Shown piece by piece: positions 1 to 12,484 of a stretch of 64,000 nucleotides of DNA (the first letter of the stretch is position 1; every line of letters starts with the position of its first letter). Origin of the DNA: Tubiluchus corallicola (Eukaryota > Priapulida > Priapulimorpha > Priapulimorphida > Tubiluchidae). Location: NCBI GenBank assembly GCA_030141605.1, contig JAQGDQ010002366.1:867160-931159 (forward strand), written 5' to 3'. Both the position numbers and the translations under genes were made by a program. Below the pieces are notes generated by a model. That model had not been told where the DNA came from, did not search any database, and saw nothing but the letters and a program-made list of their open reading frames with translations.

Positions 1-944
1 TGTACAGGTCACAGCTGTTATGTGTCACTGCTCCTTTAGTGAAACAGAATTGTCAGATAGCTATGATGTACTTGTAACACCTGGATCAGATGTCATAAAT
101 GAAATATTTATTATCACATTTTAGGAAGATTTAGATAATTTTATTTTCACAACAGTCACTTGCATATTACCACTTTGAATAAAACAGAAACATAAAATAA
201 TAACTATTACTTTTTTGCAAATTGATGTTTCAGCAAACTTCAATATAAAAAATAGCAATGAATGTTGTGAGTAGAAGGGAAGAGCAAAGCTTTCGAACCC
301 TTCCCTCGAGTGAGGTGCTATATCGTGTTAATGAAGACAATGATTCAAGACAAATATACTGACTTACTTAAGTTCACAAAGGATGCCGTGTAGCAGCATC
401 AAAAAGTACATTATTCTTGATTAATCAAGAATTATAAAAATGAATAAAACTGTCTTCTTACAAGATTACGTTGCAAAAATCAAATGAGATGCCGTTTCTG
501 TAGGTCAACCATAGGTAATAAATGACTTACCAACTTAACAAGCCTTATTAAAGTGCTCAGTTTGAATGAATTCAAGTGGGTTTACATTATATCGTATGAG
601 AAGTGAGACTTTGTAATAGATGCAATTTTCTTTTAATGTGTTAAAAACCTTCAATGAAATTTGAAATTATAACAACATTATTGCCAATGCAAAACTGCTG
701 TTTGAAGTTTAATAGGCAATTTCTTTTGCTATGTAGCTCATAGACACAAAATTAAAAAAGGCATAGCATCGAGGACTGGCAAAAAACGTTGTTCAAAAAA
801 ATTATCGTGAATGTCTAATCGTGAATTATCGATAAATGAATCAATGCAATTTTTTTTAATGGAACATGCATTTTTTGTGTGCTTAATGAATATGTATTGC
901 ACTTCAAATAAAATTCATTGGAAGTTTCTTGACTTTCTTTATAG
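1..944. other. ZPR1 intron sequence, no exon seen
   Basis: This AT-rich stretch precedes the first visible ZPR1 exon, which begins in phase 0 after a tatag acceptor. I translated the open segments near the acceptor-like site at 124 and found no ZPR1 zinc-finger-1 residues, so I treat it as an intron. Confidence 0.6.
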
Positions 945-3900
945 GTATTGAACTTTCAAACAAACTGTCCAAGCTGCAATGCGCCAGCTGAAACGCACAT
1001 GAAAGTTGTAGGTTTGTATGCCTTTAAATTAAATCCATAGTATCATTTAATATATTTTGTGTAATTAGTGAACATGACATGCGTCATGCGTATAATGCAA
1101 TACAGTTGATGTACTTTATTATTCATTTTTATTTTGTTTAGCATAACTAAATATCATTTTGAGTCCTATATTCATCAAAAATATGAGATGCAGATATAAT
1201 GATGTCTTGTGAAACACTTTTTAATAAGCACTGCCTTCACCCTCACATGAACAAACAAATATTTAATTCTATGCTACTTCAGACGAAGCGCCTGTTGAAT
1301 GAATAAACAGCTATATTTTAAAATTTACTCTACTTTATGTTTGTCAGAGAAACATCGCTAATGGGGATCGCAGTCCTAATAATGTACTGTATTATTTTTA
1401 ATGACAACATATACCTGAAACACATATTAACTTTGTGCTGTTGTTCAGGATTTTTTTATTTTGCAGCTATTCCACATTTTAAGGAAGTCATCGTCATGGC
1501 AACCAACTGTGAGGCATGTGGGCATCGAACGAATGAAGTGAAATCTGGAGCCGGAATTTCACCTCGTGGTTCACGAATATCGTTGCTTTTGAAAAACCCG
1601 GTTGACTTAACACGTGATGTTTTGAAAGTAGGTTCTTACAATCATTTTGGAGTAGGTTTTTTTAGTTCATCCATAAATGAAATTCACATATGAGTCATAT
1701 ACCATTACTGAAAAAATTAAAAAATGATTGACAAAGATTTTATTTTTTATGATGATGCTTTACATAAATTTAACTTCATTAGTCTAGAAAATCGTAGGCA
1801 AAAATTAATTTGTACTTTTGCTTCTAACAATAGACACTTGCTTCCTTTTTACAGGTTAGTGTGAACAACCAAATTAATCACAATTCTAATAAATCACTTA
1901 TGCCTAAAATTTGAATAGAATGCTACAAACATTCAGCAATGCCTGTCGTAATAGCCGTTCCACAGTTTTGTCGTGCACACGCGCTGTTGCTATAGATCAA
2001 AGGTTAAGTGTACCACAGCAATGCCGCTTAACTACAACTGTCATTAGTCTGTGCATAGATCGATTTACTAGTAGCATCTTGCTTGGGAACAAGAAAAAAA
2101 TAAACTGGGTGAAATTCTGTTGTTAAAACTGTTAAAGCTGTTAAAACTGTTACTATTACGACATGTATCATAGGCTGCGAGGCGTTGTCAAGTGTACATA
2201 AATGCGTTGCCTGGTACACTTAACCTTTGACCTTTTCACAATCATCATCAATTGCTGGAACTGTGAAAAGGCTTATTAAGACTATAACTAGAAGCACCAA
2301 TTTTTAAAAATTATATTAAACAAATTTATTGTCACAATTGTTTTATAACTGTTTTACTGTCTTTATCACAGTACTTTGTGACAACAATTTTTCAATGCTT
2401 TTTTATAGACAATATTTCCTAAATAATTTATGTTTTAGTATTTAATCACTTTTTTGTCTTCTTTATTTCATTACATTCAAACCTTATATTCAGTTTATTA
2501 CTGCTGTAGTGTGACTGTTAATAAAACTCATTGTTCATTTATTATTTATCATTTGCAATCTTTGATGTAGACTGTTTCATACTAATGTGCAAACATTATG
2601 TTAGTGAAAACAAAATTTATCACATTGGGTAAATCTATAGCTATTTAAAAAATCTCCAAATCTTTACGTACATTATTTTTGTTGTGAAGAAACTATGCGT
2701 AATTGAACGCATTTAACTATTGCTTGTTTAGAAATTCAGCTATGCAGTGTGAAGCATTAAATTACAATGTCACATTAGTAATAAAAGTGATTTGCTTACA
2801 GTCAGACACATGTGCTTTGGAGGTACCTGAACTGCAGCTGGAGCTATCAATGGGAACTTTGGGAGGCAAGTTCACTACTGTTGAGGGTTTGTTGATGAAT
2901 GTTAAGGAACAGGTAAATTTTCTTTCTTCTTCTCTACCTACAGAAAGTTGATGTTTATATTAGCCTGTATTTACAGGATTTTGGTTATGTCTTTTGATGC
3001 ATTAAAAGAACTAAAGCTGGGCTTAATCTGACAAGTGGAATTTTCGCTATCCATAAGTTAACTTTATAGGCCTAAAATTCTAGTCATTTTTTGCTTCAAC
3101 GATCAGTTTGAATGCGAGTTCTAAGGGTTGATTTTATATCAACTTTATATGCCCCATTGCTTTTATTTCTTTTATAATAGGTAGATGGGTGGTGATGCAC
3201 AATTTTCCAGCTTAATCTTTTCATTTTATGATTACTCATGTTGCATGCACTGTAGCACTAAGCCTTTTCGCAGTTTTGTGTGCATGCACACTTGCTATAG
3301 GTCAAAGGTTAAGTGTACCACAGTAAAGCATCTTAACTGCAACCGTCACGTGACATGTGGGTAGTATAATAATAATAATATTTAATATTTAGAATTTATT
3401 AAAGCAATGTCATCTGCCACATCAGTTCAGTGGCTTCAGTTGTTTTATGTCGACTTTACTTAATTATTTATTAGTCTACGGGTAGAGCAATTTACTAGCA
3501 AGACCTTGCTTGGGAACAAGAAAAATGAACTAGGTATGGTTCTAGCTAGCTGTTAGAACTGTTATTATTACAGCGGAATAGGTTGCGAGACGTTGTCAAG
3601 TGTACATAAATGCGTTGTCTGGTACACTTAACCTTTGACCTTTTCTCAATCATTATCAGTTGCTGGAACTGTGAAAAGGCTTATTCAAAGTTTATGAGGT
3701 ATTTTACAATTACTCCAATTACATGCAATTTAGTATACTTTGTTCTGTATATTGTTTTTTATGCTGTTCGACACACTGCAAGCTGATTTGAACACTTAAG
3801 TCCTTGCCTACTTTATGGGCAATGTGGAATGGCATAATCGAATTTTAACACAGTAGGACTATCTTCTAAAACATGATACTGGACTTGTACAGGCGCTGGG

Positions 3901-5907
3901 TTATATTTTGGTGTGAAGTGTATTTAACATCCTGCTGGAGACAGCTTAAAACTGTGCATAAGCGCTTCTAAAGGCAATTAAGCATCAGTTTGCTTAACCA
4001 GGCTCAACGCTGCTTAACTATCATTGCCAAGCACACACTTATCAACTCAGCTAATCATTCACCCCCAAATCTTTCTCTGCAAGAATCATTTTGTTGCAGT
4101 TGCATCTTGTCAGATATTCATCTTCAGTCTAGGATTATTGCATGTATCATGTACTTTAAAAGTCATTCCATCTTGATTATTCTTTGCTTTACTCCTTACC
4201 CATACTTTTGTTTCAGTTGCAGTCTAGCAATCCTTTTACGTTTGGTGATAGCGCTAATGCCGAATTTGATGAAAGGCTGAAATGTTTCATTGGTGGGTTA
4301 GATGAAGTGATTACCGGTACGAAGACAAACGTCCATTTTATACTGGATGACCCTGCTGGCAACAGTTATATACAGGTATGTGTATAAAAATTTCTTTATT
4401 TGTGTAAAGCATATCGGTTAATTCTGGGGGCAGGACTTTCCTGGTTGTCCGTTTTGGCATCTGGGGAAGCTGTCCGTTTTGACATCTGGGGAACCTGTCC
4501 GTTTTGGCATCTGGGGAAGCACTGTAAAGTTCTTTTTCAGAATCCTTGCATTCCTGGGCAGTGGCCACAGAAACTGGGGCCTGTGCAACATATTAGCAGC
4601 TTTTGGAGCCTGTAAATTATGAATTTAATTGTTACAAATATTTTAAAGAACAAGAAAAATGGTGCCTGATGTAGGTTTCAGAAAATCGCTTTAAAAATTA
4701 TATTAGTTTATAACAATTCTGAGCCTATATCATACTTGTGTTAAAAGGAATTTTTGTTTGTTTCATTTTATATCTTCCGCAATGCAGTTCCGACCACGCC
4801 ATTACATGACATTGCCTATGCACAATGTAAATCAGAGGAATATAAACGCAATATTAAACAATGTCTCAAAAAACTTGCCACACAAAGTTATATTACTTTG
4901 CATTTCATTTACCTGTTTGAAAGACTTATGTTAATTAGAAAAGAAAATACTTAATAATTTAAGTGTCCGTACCAATTGGCAAAAATGTCACTGACGTCCC
5001 TTCCAGGGTGCACCACTTACTCGCCAAAATACCTGTTTTTAGTGTTATTGTCAAGATCCAGCAATTCAAAATTTTGTTACAAATGCTCTGAATATTTTCT
5101 CAAATTTTATGCAGTGTATTATCTAAACTTATTTCAAATGACTTGTCGTCAAAATGGCTGTGCCAAACTGTTATCGCAGGAGTTTGAATTTCAAGTTTTG
5201 TACAGTGTCAGTGCTAACGCAAGCTCTATATGCAATAAGACAACATGTAAGTGGTATAAAATTTCAAGACAAATTTTTAAGCTTTATGCAAGTGAAAGGT
5301 TTCTTGTGCTTTAAATTTAAGCTGTAATGAGTAGGGACCACATTAATATCAAAATTTTTTTATTTACATTCACATTTCCGTGATTATTAATTATGATAAA
5401 TTCTAAGCTTCAATCAATAATTTAATGTTAGGTGATTTATTGCTATGCAGTGAAAATTGGAAAAATTGTCAGAAATATCATTGAAGTTATAATTTCCTGC
5501 CTTTGCCAAGTTTTGCTACCAGTACTTTGACAGTGACTTAAAAACCATAATTTCTCATTGTATTTTAGGTTATACATCATTTCTGGCTGGCCATACATTT
5601 TACAAATATTAAAGGAGAGTTTTTAGGCTGAAATTTCTATGAAAAAAATATAAGCAAATTTCATCATAACATATGTTTTTAGCTATTTGTTTATGAATGT
5701 ATCCATATACTCTCAGTTCAAGCAGTGGCAAAGTGGTGATCTTTTTTGCATGTATAACTAAGACTGCGTATTTTGTAGAATTTGTGTGCCCCGGATCCGC
5801 AGTTGGAAATTAAGCATTATGAAAGAACATTTGAGCAGAATGAACTCCTGGGACTTAATGATATGAAAACAGAAAATTACGCAGATAAAGCAGCTGAAGA
5901 TTCATAG
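945..5907 (+). CDS. ZPR1: ZPR1 zinc-finger protein, C-terminal half (5 exons, 5' partial)
   Basis: Exons are 945-1011, 1467-1627, 2802-2912, 4217-4375 and 5779-5907; reading phase is kept at all junctions and the stop is TAG at 5905-5907. Visible hallmarks in order are [17 protein letters not shown] (first Cys pair of zinc finger 2), [20 protein letters not shown] (second Cys pair), [26 protein letters not shown] and finally [20 protein letters not shown]. These are the signature blocks of eukaryotic ZPR1, which binds eEF1A and is known from other species to act in eEF1A folding and in growth-factor-dependent shuttling between cytoplasm and nucleus. Only the second of the family's two zinc-finger/beta-domain repeats is present (about 208 residues); the first must lie before base 1. 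The exon 4 acceptor is ambiguous (4217 or 4223, two residues). Introns 2 and 3 each contain a copy of the same miniature element. Exon phases and conserved motifs make the identity near certain. Confidence 0.95.
1949..2276 (+). mobile_element. Miniature inverted-repeat element, family 1 copy 1 (internally deleted)
   Basis: It sits in ZPR1 intron 2. The left end reads taatagccgttccacagttt and the right end aactgtgaaaaggcttatta, which are imperfect inverted repeats. The interior shares long blocks with the copies at 3258 and 59779, for example tcaagtgtacataaatgcgt and cttgcttgggaacaagaaaa. Compared with copy 2 it lacks about 100 bases between the TTAACT.CAAC block and ATTAGTCT. No transposase is encoded. 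Confidence 0.8.
3258..3685 (+). mobile_element. Miniature inverted-repeat element, family 1 copy 2 (full-length)
   Basis: It sits in ZPR1 intron 3, in the same orientation as copy 1. Ends are taagccttttcgcagttt and aactgtgaaaaggcttatt. The 428-bp body holds blocks shared with copy 3 but missing from copy 1, including a match around gttttatgtcgactt. It is non-coding and non-autonomous. Confidence 0.8.
4446..4520 (+). repeat. 25-bp tandem repeat, 3 copies
   Basis: Three adjacent 25-base units each begin TGTCCGTTTT and end CATCTGGGGAA(G/C)C, with two differences in the middle unit. The array begins 70 bases into ZPR1 intron 4 and is more GC-rich than its surroundings. Confidence 0.85.
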
Positions 5908-5943
5908 CACGAATTGGTTGATTAGCAGATTTGTACCTGCTAT

Positions 5944-5949
5944 AATAAA
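5944..5949 (+). terminator. poly(A) signal of ZPR1
   Basis: An AATAAA hexamer lies 37 bases after the ZPR1 stop codon, at a typical distance for a short 3' UTR. No other canonical hexamer is needed nearby. Confidence 0.6.
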
Positions 5950-7335
5950 GTTAATTGTGTAAGTTTATTGTAAGTCATATGGTGTTCTAAGCATGTATAC
6001 ATATTTTCTAAATGCTTCTTAATGAAAAATGCAGAAAGTAAACAATATAAAAAATGAAAAACATCCCTACAAAAATTTAGTTTACAGTATCATTTAAACT
6101 TTAAAGAACTATTCATTGTTGCCTGACAAGGCTGACATGTATGTGGTAATTTAATGTCAATGTGCACGAGTCTGTCTTGTACATATAGCACTGATCTAGC
6201 GTCTCAGAACTGCAGTTATACTGGGTCAGTTTCTTTCTGTAGCTGTACATCTTTGGACATTGAAAACGTCACGTTTTTTTGAATAATTATATAATACTGC
6301 CTTTAAAACTAAAACCATGCCCGTCTCGATGTAAGAATGTTGCTCAAGAGCTTAGGTTGATTGTTTTCTGTGAAACTGACAAGATAATAGTCGTAAAGAA
6401 ACACTAGGCTTGTAATTGCACTTGTAATAATTCATGATTATAAAAAATGTATTATATGTGTTTCGGTAAAACAATCCTTTTATTTATAATATAAAATTTT
6501 CTATTGCAAATCTTAAATCGACACATCACTAACAATTTTCAATTCTGTAACATATGAAAAAATAAAATAATTAAAATATATTATATAATTCTAACGCAAT
6601 TTCATTTATGTTAATTTGACTGATTTTAAAAATCTATACCCTATCACAATTGCCTGTAATTTCATATTTCTGGTGATCATTAATCTCTGTTTGGCTGTTA
6701 CACCTGCAATAACTGAGAACCACAACAAGGTATATTGATAATGCTGACAAAACTATTTATAAGAACTATTCAAAGCAACAAACTGTTAATACTGTACATT
6801 CACTTTTAATTGTGCGTTTCTTCGATATTCATTTTTTGACTTTTGCAGAACATTTGTAAAAATATTTGAGTATTACTTTTTACACAAACTTAAAATTAAA
6901 TTAATATTTGTACGAAGACTTACTGCATTCAGCAAAAATATTAGCACCAATAGCACAGATTGCCATGGGAAACACATTTAACATTGGTAACTAGCTGAAA
7001 CTATTGACAGTCAAATGCTGTTGAGAATAAAATATTCACTCACTAAGACTCATGATTAAATAACACTTCCAAATTTCCTGTGTGTGAAAAGGCACAATTG
7101 GTTCTTCTTTTGAAGTCCAAAAACTCTGGCAGAGGCACGCTGCATAGTAATTTTGTAGAAAAAAGGCCACATCATGGCAAAAATGTAATAATGTATTATG
7201 ACACGGAAAAACAGGCACCTTCTGAGCATTTATACAGTACAACTGAAGCACCTCATGGTGCTGTATAGTAAAAATAATTATGTAGATTTATCATAAATAC
7301 AAAACTGTCACCTTTCATATTCACAATATTTTAAA
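5950..7335. other. Convergent intergenic stretch, nothing recognised
   Basis: This AT-rich DNA lies between the ZPR1 3' end and the hAT-like element. Short open frames here have no splice structure or recognisable motifs. Confidence 0.5.
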
Positions 7336-7343
7336 GTTTAAGC

Positions 7344-8011
7344 TAGGGATATTAGACGATACAAATTTGGTGATGCGATAATGATACAATGCGATACTTT
7401 TGGCAAAGACATTAGATGGACTATTTTTAGACAATACGATATGATACAATAAAATATTTTCAACGATGGAAACGACACTGAAATTACACAATTTGTGCAA
7501 AAACAGAAAAGTATCATTAATAATTAAAATTATTAAGTGCTTCAGTGCATTCAGTACTGTATACTTCAATGGCTGCTAGTTATGAAACACAAGTTTGTTT
7601 GTCATAATGATTCATAAATAAGTAAGCTGTGGCAGATAAACATATTATCCTAGCTCTATCTGCACATGACCAGGAAAGTGACACTAAAAATATGGTATAG
7701 TTTATTTGACATCCACATGTCAGTATCAAAGTGATATATAAAGCGGTTTCAGAATGAAGATAGCCGTTATTGCCAAGCGGAAGTACAAGAAAATAATTCA
7801 TTTTATCCACTTCTTTGCATAATTACTGTAAATAGATTATGAAAAGAAAAGTGAAGCGAAGCGATTTTATGAATGTGAGCAGCGATATGTGCCAAATTCG
7901 ACACAATAATGATATTCCTAGAATAATAATGATAATACAATGATAAAACAAATTTTTCGTATAGATACGAGAATCGATATCGTTCGCGTATCAATATAGT
8001 TAACATCCCTA
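7344..8011 (+). mobile_element. hAT-type miniature element (GATA-rich family), copy A
   Basis: The termini are inverted repeats: left TAGGGATATTAGACGATAC, right GTTAACATCCCTA. An 8-bp target duplication flanks it: GTTTAAGC (7336-7343) and GTTTAAAC (8012-8019), one mismatch. Eight-base duplications with TAGGGATG-type ends are characteristic of the hAT superfamily. The 668-bp body contains repeated GATAC/CGATA motifs and no transposase. It lies between the convergent 3' ends of ZPR1 and the RING gene. Copy B at 18975 is in the opposite orientation. Confidence 0.88.
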
Positions 8012-8149
8012 GTTTAAACAAAGTATTTACAACTGAAGCTTAAGTTTTTTAGAGGAAATGTATTAAGCAAGGAAATGAATAAGTTAAAACCAAAAGTCGT
8101 ATGCTACCATTCTGTGTAAATACTTTAGCAGTCTTATATAGTACAGTTG

Positions 8150-8155
8150 TTTATT
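8150..8155 (-). terminator. poly(A) signal of the RING-H2 gene
   Basis: AATAAA read on the minus strand, about 80 bases past the stop codon of the TRC8-like gene. Confidence 0.5.
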
Positions 8156-8235
8156 AAGCACCAGTATGAGGTAGAACACGAGGCTTTGCAGGTTTTCAAA
8201 ATCTGCAGGTTTTACAGGTAATAAGGTATGCAGCT

Positions 8236-11200
8236 TTAATCAATGAGCCTCTTACACAGTGGACACTTGTTCTTCTCTTTCAAACACAGCCGTAAACAGC
8301 GACCGTGAAAAATGTGCTTACAAGGTAACACGCGAGCAGAAGACATTGGGAGCAAGCACACGGCACAAACATCGTTCAACTTCAACAGTTCCTTCTGCGT
8401 GGCATGACGAAATTTCTGCAGCTGACACATTTCATACTGTAGCACGCAGAAAACATTGTGCATTAAATCACTGTATGTCACATAAATGTTAGAAAACAGT
8501 GACAAAAATGTTAGTCCCACTTGCTGATCGTATGCTAACAATGCTACAGCTACAACAAGCGATAAAATAATCAATAACAATTTTGACGCACCGGCACAGT
8601 AATACTTTTCAAGGCCCTCTAGATAGTCCAAATGCATCGTCTCCAGTAGTTCAGTTGCAGTAATTAAAAACGCGTCGCTGTCAATAATAAAATAAACTAA
8701 GATCAACGTTGTGTAAATACTGCTGCAGGTGGCACTCACGTAAGTGTGAATACAAAGCACAACCACAATACACACAACGATGCCACATGAAAATAAATAA
8801 TGCAAAAGAAACTGTTTTGGAAGTCTCGGGAAAAGCATGGAGTTGTTCCTGGGAGGTAAAAGGCTGCAGCACATTTTACAGACTAGTTTTGAAACGAAAA
8901 AAGATTGAATCCAGTGCAGATGCACCGTGTCTGTGCATAACCATTTCTCACACATCAGACAGAATATAGCTTGACCAGTCACATTCTGCAAAAACATGTA
9001 ATTACATAAGTTCTAACCTAATGATGTAATACACATTTCCCTAACACAACAATGCTTAGGATACTTTTTACCATTTATCTGTTCAACGTTGAATCTTGTT
9101 TACTAACTGGTGTATGCATACGTATCACATACATACTCACTTTTCTCAAATTTTGCAGTTAGTTAGTTTCTCATTCAACAGATGGCAACACCGTTTTTGT
9201 TTACAACATACCACAAACCGGTTTCGTATGTATAAAAACAGCTGCAAGCATACAATTTCTATGATGTGCACAATTTGTATATGTATTTTTAGCACGACCT
9301 TAGTTTCTTCTTAGCTCCAAGCCGCAATGACATTTTCATGTTAAAACAGTGTTGTCATCTCGTCATACAAGAACTAGGCTGTCAAACTCCTAATGTAAAA
9401 GAAAACCAGTTATCTGCCAAACCAAATATTTTAATAAACAAACTGACTAAAGTGCTTCTATAATAAAACAATAGTGTGCTTATAAGTTGAAGAGGCAGCC
9501 AAAGACATTTCTGTCCAACTTTAGATTCATGCTCTAAAGGGAAACAGGCTTCAATTTAAAATTATAGTGCAAACTATAGTATAAAATATTGAAAGAAAGG
9601 AAATGATTTTTTTAAGAATGGCCTTACAAGAAAGAATTATTACCACAGAAGTTTAATTTCACGTTCACGCTGGGTTACACCTATTTCGCCATTCCTTTTA
9701 GATGTAGACAGCACCTGCATCTTGGAAACACACTACACAAAAAATAAGTGGTGTACCACTTAGTTCAGTTCAGACACAGTGCACATTTTTGCCTAACAAT
9801 TACTGTACCTGAATGCGATAAGCAGCAAAATTTTGCTGAAACGAAGAAATGCGTTGCTCAAAGATCCAACGAATAATCCCTATAACACTGCCAAGGAGAC
9901 TCCAAATCACACTAAAAATTCCTGAAAATGAGAATTACAAGCATGTCAAGGGAGATTAGAATAAGACATCTACAGGAGCATAATAGACTACTTCTAGGTT
10001 TAATGACAGATAATTAATGTTTTTCAAGGAACTACAATTTTCTCTTTTTATAGCATTGATGAAGTTTTAAGTTACTGCACTATAATTACAGCTGTTAAAG
10101 GGATTCTTGAAGTCAAAATGACCGATGAGTCTTTATAAAGTCAATATCAGCTTTTGTAGCTGATGTCAGAAGTTCGTGTAATTTGCTTCTAATGTCAAAC
10201 AAAATCAACATAAGAAGCTGCAATGTAATAACTTTCATTTTATTAACAATATGAGTTTTACATCATGAAAAGATACTAATTCTGATGACTGATGTGGAAG
10301 GAACTCAGTGAATATTTCTGAGCCAGGATTTGAACCCTGGGACTCCAATCCATCTAAACCCGTATACCTTTACGGGTATTTAAAAAAATTTCAAAACAGA
10401 ATAAGCACATGCAGTTCTTGAATAATTAGGATTAGCATAATTATAACTTCTCAATAACTGTGCAGACAGTTTTCTTTGTAAAATTGCATTACAATAAAGT
10501 AATCACAAATAAGATAGCAAAATTTTAATTACTTGTGAAAACATTCTGTTTAATTACATATTAGAAAAAAGTCATTGGTAAAGCAAAAATATTTACAATC
10601 GCATAAATGATAAAATTTCACTTCTTCCATTTTTTACAAAATCAATGGTGTCTCTGATTGGTCTGAACTCATTAATAATAAGAAAAGCACTCACCAGACA
10701 TAAAAGTGATTGCATATGAAGGTGAGATATACGAAACCAGCATCGGAACTAACAGAAGTGTGTACAGAATGTAAAATGTGTAGTTCAAGAGTGGGCCAAA
10801 GTTTAGGTAAGGTAACAACAGCATGGACGCCACCACACAAGCTGAAATAAAATGTGGTGTCAATGAACAAGACATTGATGTAAATCATTGCTGACAAAAC
10901 TGTGATAATCGTTGATAATCACTGATAATCGGTGATTAAAAATTCTTCCAACTAGATAAGCCCATTACACTCTTATCAGACATTACACACCACATCACAC
11001 TCAACACACAAGTTACAGGAACATTCAGCCCAAAATAATCAATAACAAGTGTTAAAACAAACAAAAATCAACAAAAGTGACACCTATCCATATTCACTAT
11101 GTAGAATTATTTGGAAACTTTCCACTTCTTTTGAGTTTTGTAAACATTTGTAGATCAACATCAGTACCTCCTTTAATCCATTAACTAGGCAACTGTCACA

Positions 11201-12382
11201 AACTCACGTCACCTAGTAAATAGGTCTACAGTGCACAAGTTTGGACCATACTAGACAACATACATGTGTGAACAAAAAAATCTGTTACGCCTTCATCGTG
11301 TCAAAATCACGAGCTGGGACTCTAGCCCTTCACATGTAGTTGACAGAAACTTGACACAAATGTCGTGCTGTATCCAACCAGAGTAACAAGAGGTGCAATT
11401 TCCCATGGGCGTCCCCCATAACCTTTGACCCAAGGTAAAAAAAATTTCACATCCTAATTTTGTTTCAGAAAATTTTCCACATACATTTTCCAATAATAAT
11501 CATAAGTAGCATACTAATATTTTCAATTTTTTTGCGATTTTGACCTGTAATTTTTGTCCCCAATATCATTATAGGCCATCAGCCTAAGAGTCATTCTGGA
11601 GGAAGTGATACGCCACTCCTAATTACTAGCATCAAGGTGATTTGGATTCACCCACTATATCCTGTACAACTATTGACATTTCTATCTTTTTGTCACTGTC
11701 TTGGATATGCCCTCAAAATAACTTTCAACCTTGAATGTCACCTGTCCAAAATTACACCATACCAAAAAACTCAAAGCTAAACTACACAGTTTGGGTATAA
11801 CTGGCTTAAGTCAAACTGTGGGCGGGTGACAGGCACTGCACGACAGTATAATGTCTCCACAGTATCTAAGTCAAATGACCTAAAATAGAACTGGTAATTA
11901 AACCATGTACTTTCCTATCAGTCGATAATACATATTTTTCATCTAGCCTCGATGGCCTAGGAGATATAACTAATTTTTGGCTCCAGTAGGCATCATCTTG
12001 GGCTTATAGGTATATCTTGAAAGTGTCAAAGCCAATTTTGACCGATTTTTTGTTGAGGGTATCTGAAACCACGTTCTAACAGAACCTGAAGAAAAAAATT
12101 CTATTGCAACTTGCTCTAGATTACTTGTTATCTTTACCCACCTAATGCAATACTTATTATTTAGAGCAATCAATAAATCTGCTCTTATAAAATGGAAAAT
12201 ATTAAAACATCAAGTTAACTGAAAACCTAAATACGTTGAAAAAAACCACTGTCATGATGATGGCAGTGTAATCTTATTTATGTTATAAATAACAAACAAC
12301 AAATAAGTAATAAAGGCATACCAAACATTTGGTGTCTATCTTCCATCATGTATGGAGTCTGTAGACAACCAACAGCAGCCAT
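8236..12382 (-). CDS. TRC8-like (RNF139/RNF145 type) multi-pass membrane RING-H2 E3 ubiquitin ligase
   Basis: Coding exons on the minus strand are 12382-12322, 10841-10695, 9921-9809 and 8985-8236. Phases match at every junction, giving 356 residues ending CPLCKRLID. About seven hydrophobic segments are seen near residues 22-39, 42-59, 66-86, 165-190, 196-218, 242-259 and 263-280. A RING-H2 follows at 314-351 with ligands C314, C317, C329, H331, H334, C337, C348 and C351 (C-x2-C-x11-C-x-H-x2-H-x2-C-x10-C-x2-C). The stretch before the RING (ATQKELLKLNDVCAVC) matches the RNF145/RNF139 arrangement. Known members are ER ligases linked to sterol-regulated degradation; substrate specificity cannot be read here. 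At 356 residues it is much shorter than vertebrate homologues (about 660), lacking N-terminal helices, so further exons or real reduction are possible. The chosen ATG follows an in-frame TGA 9 bases upstream; an ATG ATG pair at codons 12-13, just after a good acceptor, is an alternative start. Confidence 0.88.
8986..12321 (-). other. Introns of the RING-H2 gene
   Basis: Three introns, 12321-10842, 10694-9922 and 9808-8986 on the minus strand, all have GT...AG ends (acceptors ATTTCAG, TTTTCAG and TTTTGCAG). No other exon was recognised in them. A B-box-like fragment of a tRNA-derived repeat lies at 10318-10360. Confidence 0.7.
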
Positions 12383-12484
12383 TGTTGATGATCACATTTA
12401 CACAGTTTCATTATTATAGACATGGTTGCATGATGTTGACATAGAAACATGCAGCTAAGATAAACGCTCAGCCTCTGAGGCAAA

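Noticed and set aside
124-180. Acceptor-like site followed by EDLDNF as an upstream ZPR1 exon
   Set aside because: No in-frame donor before a stop and no similarity to the ZPR1 linker beyond three residues.
4976-5314. 112-codon open frame in ZPR1 intron 4
   Set aside because: Lies between two secure ZPR1 exons, on the same strand, with no domain; composition looks like chance in AT-rich DNA.
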